Shown here one piece after another: positions 1-10,060 of a DNA stretch of 54,739 nt. The notes beneath the pieces are model-generated. The model did no database searches. It had not been told where the DNA came from and worked only from the letters and a program-made list of their open reading frames with translations. Source of the DNA: an uncultured Clostridia bacterium (GTDB lineage Bacteria; Bacillota; Clostridia; Christensenellales; Borkfalkiaceae). The stretch's first letter is position 1; every line of letters begins with the position of its first letter. The stretch lies in contig CANQAZ010000003.1 of assembly GCA_947589555.1 (NCBI GenBank), forward strand, positions 1 through 54,739. The letters run 5' to 3'. A program made the position numbers and the translations under genes.

Positions 1-10
1 CGGAAATCTT

Positions 11-1501
11 TTGCCCATTTCCCATCTCTATGCGGAGGGCCCGTACGATGCGGGCCTGTTCGGCTATGCCTGCCGCATCGCCGTCTATGACGTGCGCCTC
101 GCCGAGCCCCATGTCCTCTCCCGTTTGCCCGCCTCCTTTGCGGAAAGTTTCGGCGTCGGCGCGGGGGCGCTCATCGGCACGAGCAAGAACGCCCGCGCGA
201 TCGCGAACTGTCAGGTTTTCCTCGGCGCGGAGGGGAGCGGGTACGCCGCCGACCTCTTCCGCGTGGCCGCGGAGGGCTATGCGGGCGGGCTCATCGGGCT
301 CAGCGCGGGGGATAACGTCGTGCAGAGTTCGGCGTCCGTCTATACGGGCAACGCGGACGGGAGCACCCGCTATGCGGGCGGGCTCATCGGGCGCATGGAG
401 GGGGGCAGTGTGGCCGATTGCTATGCCGCGGGGCTCCTTTCGGGAGTGCGCGCGGGCGGGCTCGTCGGGCTCGTTGCGGAGGGCGAAGGGGCCTCGGGCG
501 GCGTTTGCCGGATCGGGGCGAGTTACTCGGCGGGACACATCGAATTTGCACAGACGGGCGCCGCGGGGCTCGCGGGGGAGATCTCCCTCACGGGCACGGC
601 GCTCGCCATCGAAGGAAATTATTGCGCCGTCATCTACGGAAGAGAGAGCGAAGCGTGGGACGGCGGCGTTCCCGTCTACGGCACCTTCGAGGGGGACGGC
701 TCGCTGTGGCTCCTCCCCGCGGAGGGAGGCTCGGGTTGCGCCGTCGCCGACGGAAAAAATTATTTCTTCCCCCAAATCGGCGTCGGGTATGCGGATAGCG
801 CCTATTTGCAGGGTGTCCGCGGCGCGGCGGAAACCTTCCGCGAGGACTTGATTTCCGCTTCTTCCGACGGGGCGGCCCTCACCCGCGCGGCCGAGGCCTT
901 TCTCGAAGCCGCGGGCGGCGACGGGAGCGAAAGGCTCGGTGCGGAGGGCGTCGCGGTCCGTCTCCTCGCCGCGCTCGGCGCGGGAAGCGGGGCGCAAGCG
1001 GCCGCGGACGACAGCATCGCCGCGCTCGGCCAAGTACTCGGCGAGGGATGGGAGGGGCACGATTCGGGCCGCCGCATCTATTCCGCCGCGGAACTCCGCG
1101 CCCTTTGCTCGGCGGAAGGGGATGGGGGGAACGCCATCCATACCGACTTTGTTTGCGACTACGCGGAGGTTGCGGAATATGCCGGCTCCGCGCAATCACT
1201 GCTCAAAGATCCCACTTACGGGGACGGTACGGCGGGGGACGGCGGAGGCGGCCATTACTACGTCGATTCCGACCACGGCGTCTATAACAACGTCGTTCCC
1301 TATTCCGAAAGGGGAGCGGAGACGAAATTTTATTGCTATCTCATGCTCCGCGGCAGGGGAGTCGCCCGCGCCGACGGGGAGGCGGAGGCCGAAGGGGTGC
1401 TCACCCATTACGGCGATTGGCTGACGGCTTCGCTCATCTGTCCCGATCCCGCGGGGCACAACTACCACACGGAGCCCGCGGGCGGGGAGGTGGCGCCGTG
1501 A
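11..1501 (+). CDS. GLUG-repeat surface/adhesin-like protein, C-terminal part (probably continues upstream of window)
   Basis: Repeated AGGLIGL / YAGGLIGRMEG / AGGLVGLV motifs typical of GLUG repeats; stop overlaps start of the next gene (GTGA); ORF open near window edge. Confidence 0.7.
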   Translation: MPISHLYAEGPYDAGLFGYACRIAVYDVRLAEPHVLSRLPASFAESFGVGAGALIGTSKNARAIANCQVFLGAEGSGYAADLFRVAAEGYAGGLIGLSAGDNVVQSSASVYTGNADGSTRYAGGLIGRMEGGSVADCYAAGLLSGVRAGGLVGLVAEGEGASGGVCRIGASYSAGHIEFAQTGAAGLAGEISLTGTALAIEGNYCAVIYGRESEAWDGGVPVYGTFEGDGSLWLLPAEGGSGCAVADGKNYFFPQIGVGYADSAYLQGVRGAAETFREDLISASSDGAALTRAAEAFLEAAGGDGSERLGAEGVAVRLLAALGAGSGAQAAADDSIAALGQVLGEGWEGHDSGRRIYSAAELRALCSAEGDGGNAIHTDFVCDYAEVAEYAGSAQSLLKDPTYGDGTAGDGGGGHYYVDSDHGVYNNVVPYSERGAETKFYCYLMLRGRGVARADGEAEAEGVLTHYGDWLTASLICPDPAGHNYHTEPAGGEVAP

Positions 1502-2379
1502 AGAGAATGAAACGCTTTGCGCAGAAGGGCGCTTCCATCGCCATTGCGCTCGTCATCTTCCTCCTGCTGTCGCTCGGCGGCGCGACCGCACTCACGATGG
1601 CTTCGGCCAACGCGGGGAGGTATTCCCATGCGGATGAAAACAGGCAAGCCTATTACACCGTTTCCTCCGCGGCCCTGCTCATGGCCGACTTGCTCGACGG
1701 GATGACCTACCGCTCGGCGGCCGCCGAACAGACCTATCTTTGCGAAACGATCTACCGCGAGGACGGCGAAGGGGGGCCGCAACGCGTAACGAAGGAAACG
1801 TACGCCCTCAACTTCCTCGACGGCGACGCCTATGACGCCGAAAAGGGCTATCCCCTGATCGGGGCGGCGGAAAGAGCGGGCGTTCTCACCCTGCCCGCGC
1901 GGGGGGAGGAAGGCGCGGACGCGGAGAGGCAGGCGTTGGAGAAGAGCACCCTTTTGGGGGCCATCCGCGCGCGGTGCGACGAGGTCGTTCCCTACCGCTC
2001 CGTCCCGCAGACGTGGTACGCCGCCGCGGACGGGAGCGGAAAGACTTCCGCGGAGGGATTTATGCCGGCGGCAGATCTCACCTTCTCCTTCACCGTGCGC
2101 ACGGAGGCCGAGGGCTTCGAAGAGGTGACCGCGACGCTCGCGATGGGCGCCGATTACGATTTGCTCTTCACGTTCGCGCTCAAAGAGGGCGAGACCGTGG
2201 TGTTTGCGGCGAGTTTTTCGTGGGCGGCGACGGTGGACGAGGCGATCGAAGAGGGAGAGACGAGGCGCACCTATACGGAGAGCGGGGAAGTCTTTTCGAT
2301 CGAAACGGTGCGCTCCGCCGTTACGACGGTGACTTGGAACAAGGCAAACGTGACCTTTATGCAAGGGGAGGGGGCCTGA
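1498..2379 (+). CDS. PilX-like type IV pilus-associated minor protein
   Basis: GTG start overlapping previous stop; N-terminus VKRMKRFAQKGASIAIALVIFLLLSLGGATALTMASA: positive leader, G, hydrophobic helix, no Glu at +5. Confidence 0.6.
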   Translation: MKRMKRFAQKGASIAIALVIFLLLSLGGATALTMASANAGRYSHADENRQAYYTVSSAALLMADLLDGMTYRSAAAEQTYLCETIYREDGEGGPQRVTKETYALNFLDGDAYDAEKGYPLIGAAERAGVLTLPARGEEGADAERQALEKSTLLGAIRARCDEVVPYRSVPQTWYAAADGSGKTSAEGFMPAADLTFSFTVRTEAEGFEEVTATLAMGADYDLLFTFALKEGETVVFAASFSWAATVDEAIEEGETRRTYTESGEVFSIETVRSAVTTVTWNKANVTFMQGEGA

Positions 2380-2380
2380 C

Positions 2381-2701
2381 ATGGGAATGAGAAGAAAAAA
2401 ACGGCGCTCCGTGCGGGGCGAATCCTTTGTGGAATTGCTCATAGCCGTGCTCATCGTCGCCTTCGGTTGCGCCATCATCGCAACGATGTTTGCCGTTTCG
2501 CTGGGGCTCAACAAGGGGGCGCGGGAAAAGGACGACGAATATTACCGCACCCTCACCGAAATGGAGCAGGGCTTGCCGACTGGGGAAAAGGCGCCCGTCG
2601 AAATCGACGACGGCTCGGGCTCCGAAAACGGGAAGATCACCGTGGAGACCGAACTCTACGGCGAAGGCGGTCTCTTTTCGTACCGGAAGGAAGGGGAATA
2701 G
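2381..2701 (+). CDS. Minor prepilin (PilV/GspI-like)
   Basis: Class III leader RRSVRG|ESFVELLIAVLIVAFG with Glu at +5. Confidence 0.7.
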   Translation: MGMRRKKRRSVRGESFVELLIAVLIVAFGCAIIATMFAVSLGLNKGAREKDDEYYRTLTEMEQGLPTGEKAPVEIDDGSGSENGKITVETELYGEGGLFSYRKEGE

Positions 2702-2702
2702 C

Positions 2703-3230
2703 GTGAAAAAGCGGCTTTTCAACCGAAAAGGGCTCACTCTTGCGGAGATGCTCGTCTGCGTCGCCCTCCTCGTCGTATTCGTTTCGATGGCGGCGGTGGG
2801 CATGACGGGGCTCTTCGGCTCCGGCGAGCAGATGGCGGCGGCCTCCAAAGCGGCCGTCCTCGGCGCGGACGCGCTGGACGCGGTGGCGGGGGAACTCCGC
2901 CTCGGCGAAAATTTCAGCGGCGGCGGGGACGCCGTCTCCTACCGGAGCGCCTTCTACGGCGAGGGCTGTACCATGACGGTGGAGGAGGGACGGCTGGTCG
3001 TTTACCGCACCGAAGAGGGCGTAGACGGGAAGGGAGAGCCTGCCGTCATGCGGCAGACGTATTATCCCGTGGGCGAGTCCGATTACGGGGATGTGACGAT
3101 CGGCTCCCTCACCTTTACGATGGGGGAAAACGGGGCCATCGGCGTCGCCCTCGCCGTTGCGGGCCCGGACGGAAACACGCTGTGGAGCAATCAAACGACG
3201 GTCGTTCCGCTCTCCGAAAAACTCGAATAA
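2703..3230 (+). CDS. Minor prepilin (PilW/GspJ-like)
   Basis: GTG start; leader KKRLFNRKG|LTLAEMLVCVALLVVFVSMA with Glu at +5. Confidence 0.75.
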   Translation: MKKRLFNRKGLTLAEMLVCVALLVVFVSMAAVGMTGLFGSGEQMAAASKAAVLGADALDAVAGELRLGENFSGGGDAVSYRSAFYGEGCTMTVEEGRLVVYRTEEGVDGKGEPAVMRQTYYPVGESDYGDVTIGSLTFTMGENGAIGVALAVAGPDGNTLWSNQTTVVPLSEKLE

Positions 3231-3349
3231 CGGGCGAAAAAACGGGCTTTTTTTGCACATTTACAGCGGAAAACGCGGGGAAAGAAAGTTTCTTTTTACG
3301 AGAAATCGGCGCGAAAAGGGAAAAATCGGCGATACGCATGCAATTCTCC

Positions 3350-3378
3350 TTGCCTTTTCGGGAGAAATGCTTTATAAT
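3350..3378 (+). promoter_or_regulatory. Sigma70-type promoter candidate for 3456 gene
   Basis: TTGCCT (3350-3355) - 17 bp - TATAAT (3373-3378). Confidence 0.6.
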
Positions 3379-3455
3379 ATCAATCAACTCTTCGTTTTCC
3401 GCGCGCGTAACGCGCGACGGAGTTGCGGACGGAGGGACTTTGAGAGGAAACGACG

Positions 3456-4838
3456 ATGGTGGTGAATGCAACTCTCCTCATGGGGCGGGCGATCGAATGG
3501 AATGTCTCTACGGCAGTCCTCGTTGCCATTTTCGCCCAGATCGTGCTGGCGGCCGCCGCGCTGGGGATCTTTCTTTTTCTTACTCACCGTAAGAAGGCGC
3601 TGTTGGAGAAGGAAAACGCTTTCGGCGGCTATGTTGCGCTCGCCAAAAAGGAGCGCAACCTCATCGGCATTTCGCTGGATACCTCTTCCGTGAAGCGGGA
3701 ATTCCGCGCGGGAGAGGCATTTGATTCCGAAGGCCTTTTGGTGACGGCGCGCTACGACAAAGAGCCCTCGGCGGAACTCCTCGAAGAGGGATACGCCGTG
3801 GAAGCCCCCTCTATGGAGGAGAGCGGCGAACGGCAGGTCGTCGTCCGCTACGGCGGATTTACCGCAAGTTATTTCATCACGGTCTTGCGCGATCTCTTTC
3901 CCGCGGAAGAGGAACGCCGCCCCATCGCCATCGATCTGGACTTGCGCTCGGTGCGCACTGAATTTACCGTGGGGGATATTTTCGATTGCTCGGGGCTCGC
4001 CGTGACGGCGCACTATGCGACCGCTCCCTACGAACAGCCCGTCGCCGATTACACCTGCGACGTGCCCGACCTTTTGGCGGCGGGCATCAAGGAGGTCGTC
4101 GTCCGCTACATGGGGCTCTCCTACGTCTATCCCGTCACCGTGACGGCGCCCGACGAGGAACCGCCCGTCTACGGCGTGGAGGAAGCCTTCTACGCGGAGG
4201 CGCCCGCGGCCGTGGAAGTTGCTGAGGAAGAGATCGCGGAGGAAATCGCGGCGGAAGCGCCCGCGGCCGAACGGGGCGAACCGTTCCCTGCGGAGGGCGC
4301 CGCGGAGGAGGGGAGCGTGCTCCGTTACGAGCGCAGTTTCACCGCGCGGGTCATCCAATCGGACGAGGAGACCAAGCGGCGCTACAATCTCATCAAAAAC
4401 GAACTTCTCTCTTATGAAAACGTCAAGGGGCGCATGAGTTGGCGGAAGGAGACCTTCCGCGCGGGCGGCGGAAATGTTGCGCGGCTCGGCTTCCGCGGCA
4501 ACATCCTGTGCCTATATCTGCCGCTGGATCCCGCGGAGTTTGCGGGCTCCCGTTACAAGGTGGAACAAGCGTCGGAGGGCAATCCGGGCGAAAAACTGCC
4601 CTGCCTCTTCCGCATCAAAAACGAAAAAAGGGCGCGCCTTGCCTGTGAACTCATCGCCAGAGTGATGGGGGAACGCGGCGCGAAAAAGGGGGAGCGCCCC
4701 GCGCAGGACTACGCTCCTCCCTACGAGACGACCGAACAACTTTTGGGCAAGGGACTGATCCGCGCCGTCTTGCGCGGCAGGGTGGACGGCAGTCTGTTTG
4801 CCGATAACGAAAACGAAGAAGGCGGGTCAGAGCAGTGA
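3456..4838 (+). CDS. Membrane-anchored protein with two tandem bacterial Ig-like domains and a conserved C-terminal domain
   Basis: N-terminal TM segment; two similar blocks (GISLDTSSVKREFRAGEAFDSEGLLVTARYD... and AIDLDLRSVRTEFTVGDIFDCSGLAVTAHYA...) each ending in VVVRYxG..; C-terminal FTARVIQSDEETKRRYNLIKNELLSYENVKGRMSWRKE block. Confidence 0.65.
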   Translation: MVVNATLLMGRAIEWNVSTAVLVAIFAQIVLAAAALGIFLFLTHRKKALLEKENAFGGYVALAKKERNLIGISLDTSSVKREFRAGEAFDSEGLLVTARYDKEPSAELLEEGYAVEAPSMEESGERQVVVRYGGFTASYFITVLRDLFPAEEERRPIAIDLDLRSVRTEFTVGDIFDCSGLAVTAHYATAPYEQPVADYTCDVPDLLAAGIKEVVVRYMGLSYVYPVTVTAPDEEPPVYGVEEAFYAEAPAAVEVAEEEIAEEIAAEAPAAERGEPFPAEGAAEEGSVLRYERSFTARVIQSDEETKRRYNLIKNELLSYENVKGRMSWRKETFRAGGGNVARLGFRGNILCLYLPLDPAEFAGSRYKVEQASEGNPGEKLPCLFRIKNEKRARLACELIARVMGERGAKKGERPAQDYAPPYETTEQLLGKGLIRAVLRGRVDGSLFADNENEEGGSEQ

Positions 4839-6895
4839 CGGCACAAAAACGACATTCGCGGGAGAGGATCCTCATTGTAGACGATTCCGAAATGAACCGC
4901 TCCATCCTCGCCGACATGCTTGCGGATGAATTCGACGTCACCGAAGCGGTGGACGGCGAGGAGGCGTTGGAGATCCTCGCAAAGGAAAAGGACGCCTTCT
5001 CTCTGGTGCTCCTCGATATCGTGATGCCCCGCAAGGACGGCTTCGACGTGCTCGCCGAAATGAACCGCACCAACCTCATCGAAGATCTCCCCGTCGTCAT
5101 GGTGTCCGCGGAGACGGCTTCCGCGCAGATCGAACGGGCCTACGAACTGGGCGCCACCGACTTCATCATGCGCCCCTTCGATGCCTTCATCGTCCACCGC
5201 CGCGTGCTGAACACCATCTTTCTCTACGTCAAACAGCGCAAACTCCTCGGCATCATCGAGGCGCAGATCGCGGAAAAGGAGCAGAACAGCGCCCTGATGG
5301 TGGATATTTTGAGCCACATCGTGGAATTCCGCAACGGCGAAAGCGGGCCGCACATCCGCAATGTGCGCATCATCACCGATATTTTGCTCCGCAAACTCCT
5401 CCGCAAGACGGACCGCTATGCCCTTACGGAGAGGGACGTTTCCGCCATCATCATGGCGTCGGCCCTGCACGACATCGGCAAGATCGGCATTGACGATAAG
5501 ATCCTCAACAAGCCCGGACGGCTGACGAAGGAGGAGTTTGCGGCCATGCAGAAGCACACCCTCATCGGCGCGAACATGCTGGAAGGGCTCTCCTCCCACT
5601 CGGGCGATCTCCTCGTGCGGCGGGCCTATGAAATTTGCCGCTGGCACCACGAACGGTGGGACGGCGGAGGCTATCCCGACGGGCTGAAAGGGGACGATAT
5701 CCCCGTTTCGGCGCAAATCGTGGCCCTTGCGGACGTGTACGACGCCCTCACGAGCGAACGGGTGTATAAGTCGGCGGTCCCCCCCGAAGAGGCGAAGGAG
5801 ATGATCCTCGCCGGCAAGTGCGGCGCCTTCAATCCCCTCCTCGCCGAGTGCCTCGTCGAAGAATTCGACCAGATCCGCGGGGCGCTCGCAAAGGACGGGG
5901 CGCAGATGGAATCGCACCGCGAAGTGCGCAATTACGCCGATGCGGCGATCTATCCGAAGGGGACGGGCGTTTCCGAGCGCACGCTGAAACTCCTCGATTA
6001 CGAGCGTATGAAGTACAATTTCTATGCCGAACTCACCGAGGAGATCCAATTCGAATATCTGATCGAAGAAAAAATTCTGAAACTTTCGCCGAGCGGCGCA
6101 AAGCGGCTCGGGGTGGAGCAGGAACTCGCCGACCCCGCCCGCGATCTGCGCCTGCAAACCCAACTCGGCATCGGGTGGTACGAACGGCTGATGGAGCACG
6201 TGCGCGCCACGTCGCCCGCCCTCCCCGAATTCCGTCACGAATGCCAGTTGCGGATCGGGGGCGAACTCCGTTGGTACAACATCATCGTGCGCACCTTCTG
6301 GACGGACGGGGACGTGCCCGTCATCGAGAGCGTGATTGGGAAGGCGGTGGATATCCACGATACCCACGTCGCCATGACCGAACTGAAAGAAAAATCCATC
6401 CGCGATCCCCTCACCGGCCTTCTGAACCGCGAAGGGGTGAGCGAACAACTTCCCCAAAAACTTGCGGCGTTCCCCGAACGCAAATTCGCGCTCGCCGTGT
6501 TCGATATCGATTTTTTCAAAAAAGTGAACGATGTATACGGTCATCTCTTCGGCGACAAAGTGCTCTGCGAGGTGGCGGAGCGGCTCGTCCACAGCACGCG
6601 GGTGCACGACCTCTGCGCGCGCATCGGCGGCGACGAATTCCTCATCGTGTTCGATTACGAGGGGGATATCCGTAGCATCATCGCGCGCGTCTTTAAGTCG
6701 CTCTGCGGCAAGGTGGAGGACTTCGACGTGACGGTGAGCATGGGCGTCGTGGAGATGACGGACGAGACGCAGGATTACGAGGACTTGTTCCGCAAGGCGG
6801 ATATTGCCCTCTATGCTTCCAAGCAGGGCGGCCGCGCGAATTATCATTTTTATGACGACTCGATGGGGGACGGCGTGCCCCACCGGGAGGGTTAA
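4835..6895 (+). CDS. Response regulator with REC, HD-GYP, PAS-like and GGDEF domains (bifunctional c-di-GMP enzyme candidate)
   Basis: REC ILIVDDSEMNR..LVLLDIVMPRKDG; HD-GYP HDIGKIGIDDKILNKPGRL..HHERWDGGGYP; GGDEF DPLTGLLNR..RVHDLCARIGGDEF with RxxD I-site. GTG start overlaps previous stop. Confidence 0.93.
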   Translation: MTAQKRHSRERILIVDDSEMNRSILADMLADEFDVTEAVDGEEALEILAKEKDAFSLVLLDIVMPRKDGFDVLAEMNRTNLIEDLPVVMVSAETASAQIERAYELGATDFIMRPFDAFIVHRRVLNTIFLYVKQRKLLGIIEAQIAEKEQNSALMVDILSHIVEFRNGESGPHIRNVRIITDILLRKLLRKTDRYALTERDVSAIIMASALHDIGKIGIDDKILNKPGRLTKEEFAAMQKHTLIGANMLEGLSSHSGDLLVRRAYEICRWHHERWDGGGYPDGLKGDDIPVSAQIVALADVYDALTSERVYKSAVPPEEAKEMILAGKCGAFNPLLAECLVEEFDQIRGALAKDGAQMESHREVRNYADAAIYPKGTGVSERTLKLLDYERMKYNFYAELTEEIQFEYLIEEKILKLSPSGAKRLGVEQELADPARDLRLQTQLGIGWYERLMEHVRATSPALPEFRHECQLRIGGELRWYNIIVRTFWTDGDVPVIESVIGKAVDIHDTHVAMTELKEKSIRDPLTGLLNREGVSEQLPQKLAAFPERKFALAVFDIDFFKKVNDVYGHLFGDKVLCEVAERLVHSTRVHDLCARIGGDEFLIVFDYEGDIRSIIARVFKSLCGKVEDFDVTVSMGVVEMTDETQDYEDLFRKADIALYASKQGGRANYHFYDDSMGDGVPHREG

Positions 6896-6906
6896 GGGAG
6901 AAAGAT

Positions 6907-7272
6907 ATGACCATCGAAGAATGTTACAAAATGCTCGGCGGGGACTACGCCGATGCGATCGGCCGGCTCAGGAGCGAACGTTTGGTGTGTAAATTCGTGC
7001 TCAAATTTCCCTCGGACGGGAGTTACGATCTGCTTTTGCGCTCCCTTTCGGAGCAGAACAGCGAGGAGGCATTCCGCGCGGCGCATACCATCAAGGGCAT
7101 GTGCCAGAACCTCGCCTTTACCGCGCTTGCGAATTCTTCGTCGGTGATGACGGAACTTCTCCGCAAGGGCGACCTCAAAGGCGCGGAACAATATCTGTCC
7201 GTCGTGAGCGCCGATTACGAGCGCACGGTGCGGGCGATCGAAGGATTCGGCAGGAGCACGGCAGGAGCGTAA
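6907..7272 (+). CDS. Hpt (histidine phosphotransfer) domain protein
   Basis: AAHTIKGMCQNLAF = HxxKG phospho-His motif in a 121-aa helical protein. Confidence 0.85.
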   Translation: MTIEECYKMLGGDYADAIGRLRSERLVCKFVLKFPSDGSYDLLLRSLSEQNSEEAFRAAHTIKGMCQNLAFTALANSSSVMTELLRKGDLKGAEQYLSVVSADYERTVRAIEGFGRSTAGA

Positions 7273-7339
7273 CAAGCGGGACGCGCGCCGAGGGAAACGG
7301 GGCGCGGCGGGCGGTAAGCCATTCACGGGAGAGAAGCGC

Positions 7340-10030
7340 ATGGCGGAACAGAAAGAAACAAAACGGAAGGGTTGGCACAGAACCAAGAACTTGTTCTTCG
7401 GCGAGAGCAGTATGCTGGCGACGACAATTTTGATCGCCGTCATCATTGTGAGTTTTCTCGCCGCCTATTTCGGGTGCGACAAGATCGCCCGCGACCGCGG
7501 AATGAACCAGTTTGAGGATGCGGCGAATACGGTGATCGACCAGATCAACTCCAAATTCGAACGGGACGGCGAAGTGCTCGAATCGATGGCGGAAATTTTG
7601 GCCGAGTCGGAGGCGTTTGCGGACAATACGGTCAACGAGGACGCCTTGCTCGATTCCCTGCGGGAACTCAAACCGTTGCGTCAGACGATGAATCTCCGCA
7701 TCCTGTTGCCCAACGACCTCATTTACCTCCCCGACGAACTTACGTTGCCGGCGACCGCCCATTTCGATTTCGAGACGGAGCGCGCCCACGATAAGCACAT
7801 TTCGCACCGCTTCGAGAGCGCGCGCGAGGGCTACGAGGGGACCCAACTCATCGCCCACTTCGTGCCCATCGTGAAAAACGGAGAAAAGGTCGCCCTCCTC
7901 TACGGCGTGACGGTGCTTTCGCAACTTCCCTCCATGCTCCGCACCGACAACATCTACAATTCCAACGCGAGCGTCATGATCTTCGACGTCAAAAACGAAG
8001 GGCATGCGACCATCATGGATACGTTGAACGGCACGGTGACCGATCCCGAGACGGGGGCGCGGCGGTACGATCCCTCCTACCGTCTGCAATCGTTTGAAGA
8101 TTTCGGCGTGCGCGATACGGGCGGCAAATCCTGGGGCGAGGTGACGGAGGATATCTTCTCCAAAAAATCGGGCTATACGCAGGTGAAGTCGCCCACGACG
8201 GGCGAATGGCTCTGCTTTTACTATGCGCCCGCCCGCGGGGTGGTGGCGGACCAGTGGGAGATCTGCATTTCCGTGCCCGCTTCGGTCGCGTTCGGCGATG
8301 TGGAACTCATCGGCATCGTGTTCATCATCGTCGGCATCGTCTGCCTCGTCGCCTTCCTCGCCTACGTCGTTTGGATGCACCACATCGCGAAAAAGACGGT
8401 GCAAAAGACGGTGGAGCGCGCCGTGCTCGAAGAAAAATTGCACAAGGCGGAGGCGGCGGAACACGCAAAGACCATCTTCCTCTCCAACATGTCCCACGAT
8501 ATCCGCACGCCCATGAATGCCATCCTCGGCTTTGCGGCGCTGGCGGAGACCAACCTCGATAATCCCGAGCGCGTACAGGATTACCTCAAAAAGATCCTCT
8601 CCTCGGGCAACCACCTCCTTTCGCTCATCAACGATATCCTCGATATGAGCCGCATCGAGAGCGGAAAACTCAACATCGAAGAAAAACCCTGCAACATTTC
8701 GGATATTTTCCGCGATATGCGCAACATCATCCAGACGCAGATGAAGAGCAAACAACTCAACTTCTACATGGATACGCTCGATATCGTGGACGAAGATATC
8801 TTCTGCGATAAACTGCACATCAACCAAGTGCTGTTGAATCTCTTGTCCAACGCCATCAAATTCACTCCCGTGGGCGGGTCCGTCTCCCTCGTCATCCGCC
8901 AAAAGACGGGTGCCCCGACGGGCTACGGCGCCTACGAGATCCGCGTGAAGGATACGGGCATCGGCATGAGCGAAGAATTTGCGGCCCGCATCTTCGAGCC
9001 CTTCGAACGGGAGCGCACGTCCACCGTGAGCGGCATCCAGGGCTCCGGTCTCGGCATGGCGATCACCAAGAGCATCGTCGATACGATGGGCGGGACCATC
9101 GAAGTCAAAACGGAGAAGGGGAAGGGGAGCGAATTTATCATCAACCTGCAATTCCGCCTGCAATCGGAGCGCAAATTCGTGGAGGTCATCAAGGAACTCG
9201 AAGGGCTCCGCGCCCTCGTCGTGGACGACGACTTCGATACGTGCGACAGCGTTTCCAAGATGCTCGGCCGCATCGGCATGCGCCCCGAATGGACCCTCTA
9301 CGGCAAGGAAGCCGTTCTGCGCGCCCGCCAGGCTTCGGAGACGGGGGACGAATTTTCGGTCTATATCGTGGATTGGGTCATGCCCGATCTGAGCGGCTTT
9401 GAGATCGTCCGCGAGATCCGCAGGATCGCGGGGGACGATGTGCCCATCATCGTCATCACGGCGTACGACGTTTCGGCCATCATGGAAGAGGCGAAGGACA
9501 TCGGCATTTCGGCCTATTGCAACAAGCCCATCTTCCTTTCCGAACTCCGCGATACGCTCGCTTCGGCGGTCGAATCGGGCAACGCGGCAAAGGATCCTTC
9601 TTCCGCGGCCATCGCCTCGGAGGAGGACATCGAAATGTTCACGGGCAAGCGACTCCTCCTCGTGGAGGACAACGAACTCAACCGGGAGATCGCGGAAGAG
9701 ATCTTGCGGGAGAGCGGATTCGACGTGGAGGAGGCGGAGAACGGCGCCATCGCCGTCGAAAAGGTGTCGGCCTCCGCCCCGGGATATTACGACCTCGTGC
9801 TCATGGACATCCAGATGCCCGTGATGGACGGCTACGAGGCGACGATGAAGATACGCGCGCTCGAAAACAAGGCGCTCGCCTCCGTGCCCATCGTGGCGAT
9901 GACGGCCAACGCCTTTGACGACGACCGCAAAAAGGCGGCGGACTGCGGCATGAACGCGCACGTCGCAAAGCCCATCGATATCAAACAACTCATGAAGGTG
10001 CTCAAAGAGCATCTTGCGGGGAAGGAATAA
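7340..10030 (+). CDS. Hybrid sensor histidine kinase with two receiver domains
   Basis: N-terminal TM-extracytoplasmic-TM; H-box FLSNMSHDIRTPMNAILGF; N box NLLSNAIKF; GxGLGMAI; two C-terminal REC domains (ALVVDDDFDTCD..; LLLVEDNELNRE..LVLMDIQMPVMDG). Confidence 0.95.
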   Translation: MAEQKETKRKGWHRTKNLFFGESSMLATTILIAVIIVSFLAAYFGCDKIARDRGMNQFEDAANTVIDQINSKFERDGEVLESMAEILAESEAFADNTVNEDALLDSLRELKPLRQTMNLRILLPNDLIYLPDELTLPATAHFDFETERAHDKHISHRFESAREGYEGTQLIAHFVPIVKNGEKVALLYGVTVLSQLPSMLRTDNIYNSNASVMIFDVKNEGHATIMDTLNGTVTDPETGARRYDPSYRLQSFEDFGVRDTGGKSWGEVTEDIFSKKSGYTQVKSPTTGEWLCFYYAPARGVVADQWEICISVPASVAFGDVELIGIVFIIVGIVCLVAFLAYVVWMHHIAKKTVQKTVERAVLEEKLHKAEAAEHAKTIFLSNMSHDIRTPMNAILGFAALAETNLDNPERVQDYLKKILSSGNHLLSLINDILDMSRIESGKLNIEEKPCNISDIFRDMRNIIQTQMKSKQLNFYMDTLDIVDEDIFCDKLHINQVLLNLLSNAIKFTPVGGSVSLVIRQKTGAPTGYGAYEIRVKDTGIGMSEEFAARIFEPFERERTSTVSGIQGSGLGMAITKSIVDTMGGTIEVKTEKGKGSEFIINLQFRLQSERKFVEVIKELEGLRALVVDDDFDTCDSVSKMLGRIGMRPEWTLYGKEAVLRARQASETGDEFSVYIVDWVMPDLSGFEIVREIRRIAGDDVPIIVITAYDVSAIMEEAKDIGISAYCNKPIFLSELRDTLASAVESGNAAKDPSSAAIASEEDIEMFTGKRLLLVEDNELNREIAEEILRESGFDVEEAENGAIAVEKVSASAPGYYDLVLMDIQMPVMDGYEATMKIRALENKALASVPIVAMTANAFDDDRKKAADCGMNAHVAKPIDIKQLMKVLKEHLAGKE

Positions 10031-10060
10031 AACGCGGAGTTCCGCAAGGGAGAAAGGGAG

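Noticed and set aside
30-1468. Overlapping ORFs in other frames across the GLUG gene (30-851, 418-798, 939-1424 and antisense)
   Set aside because: Arg/Ala/Pro-rich out-of-frame translations of a GC-rich gene; no start-site or motif support.
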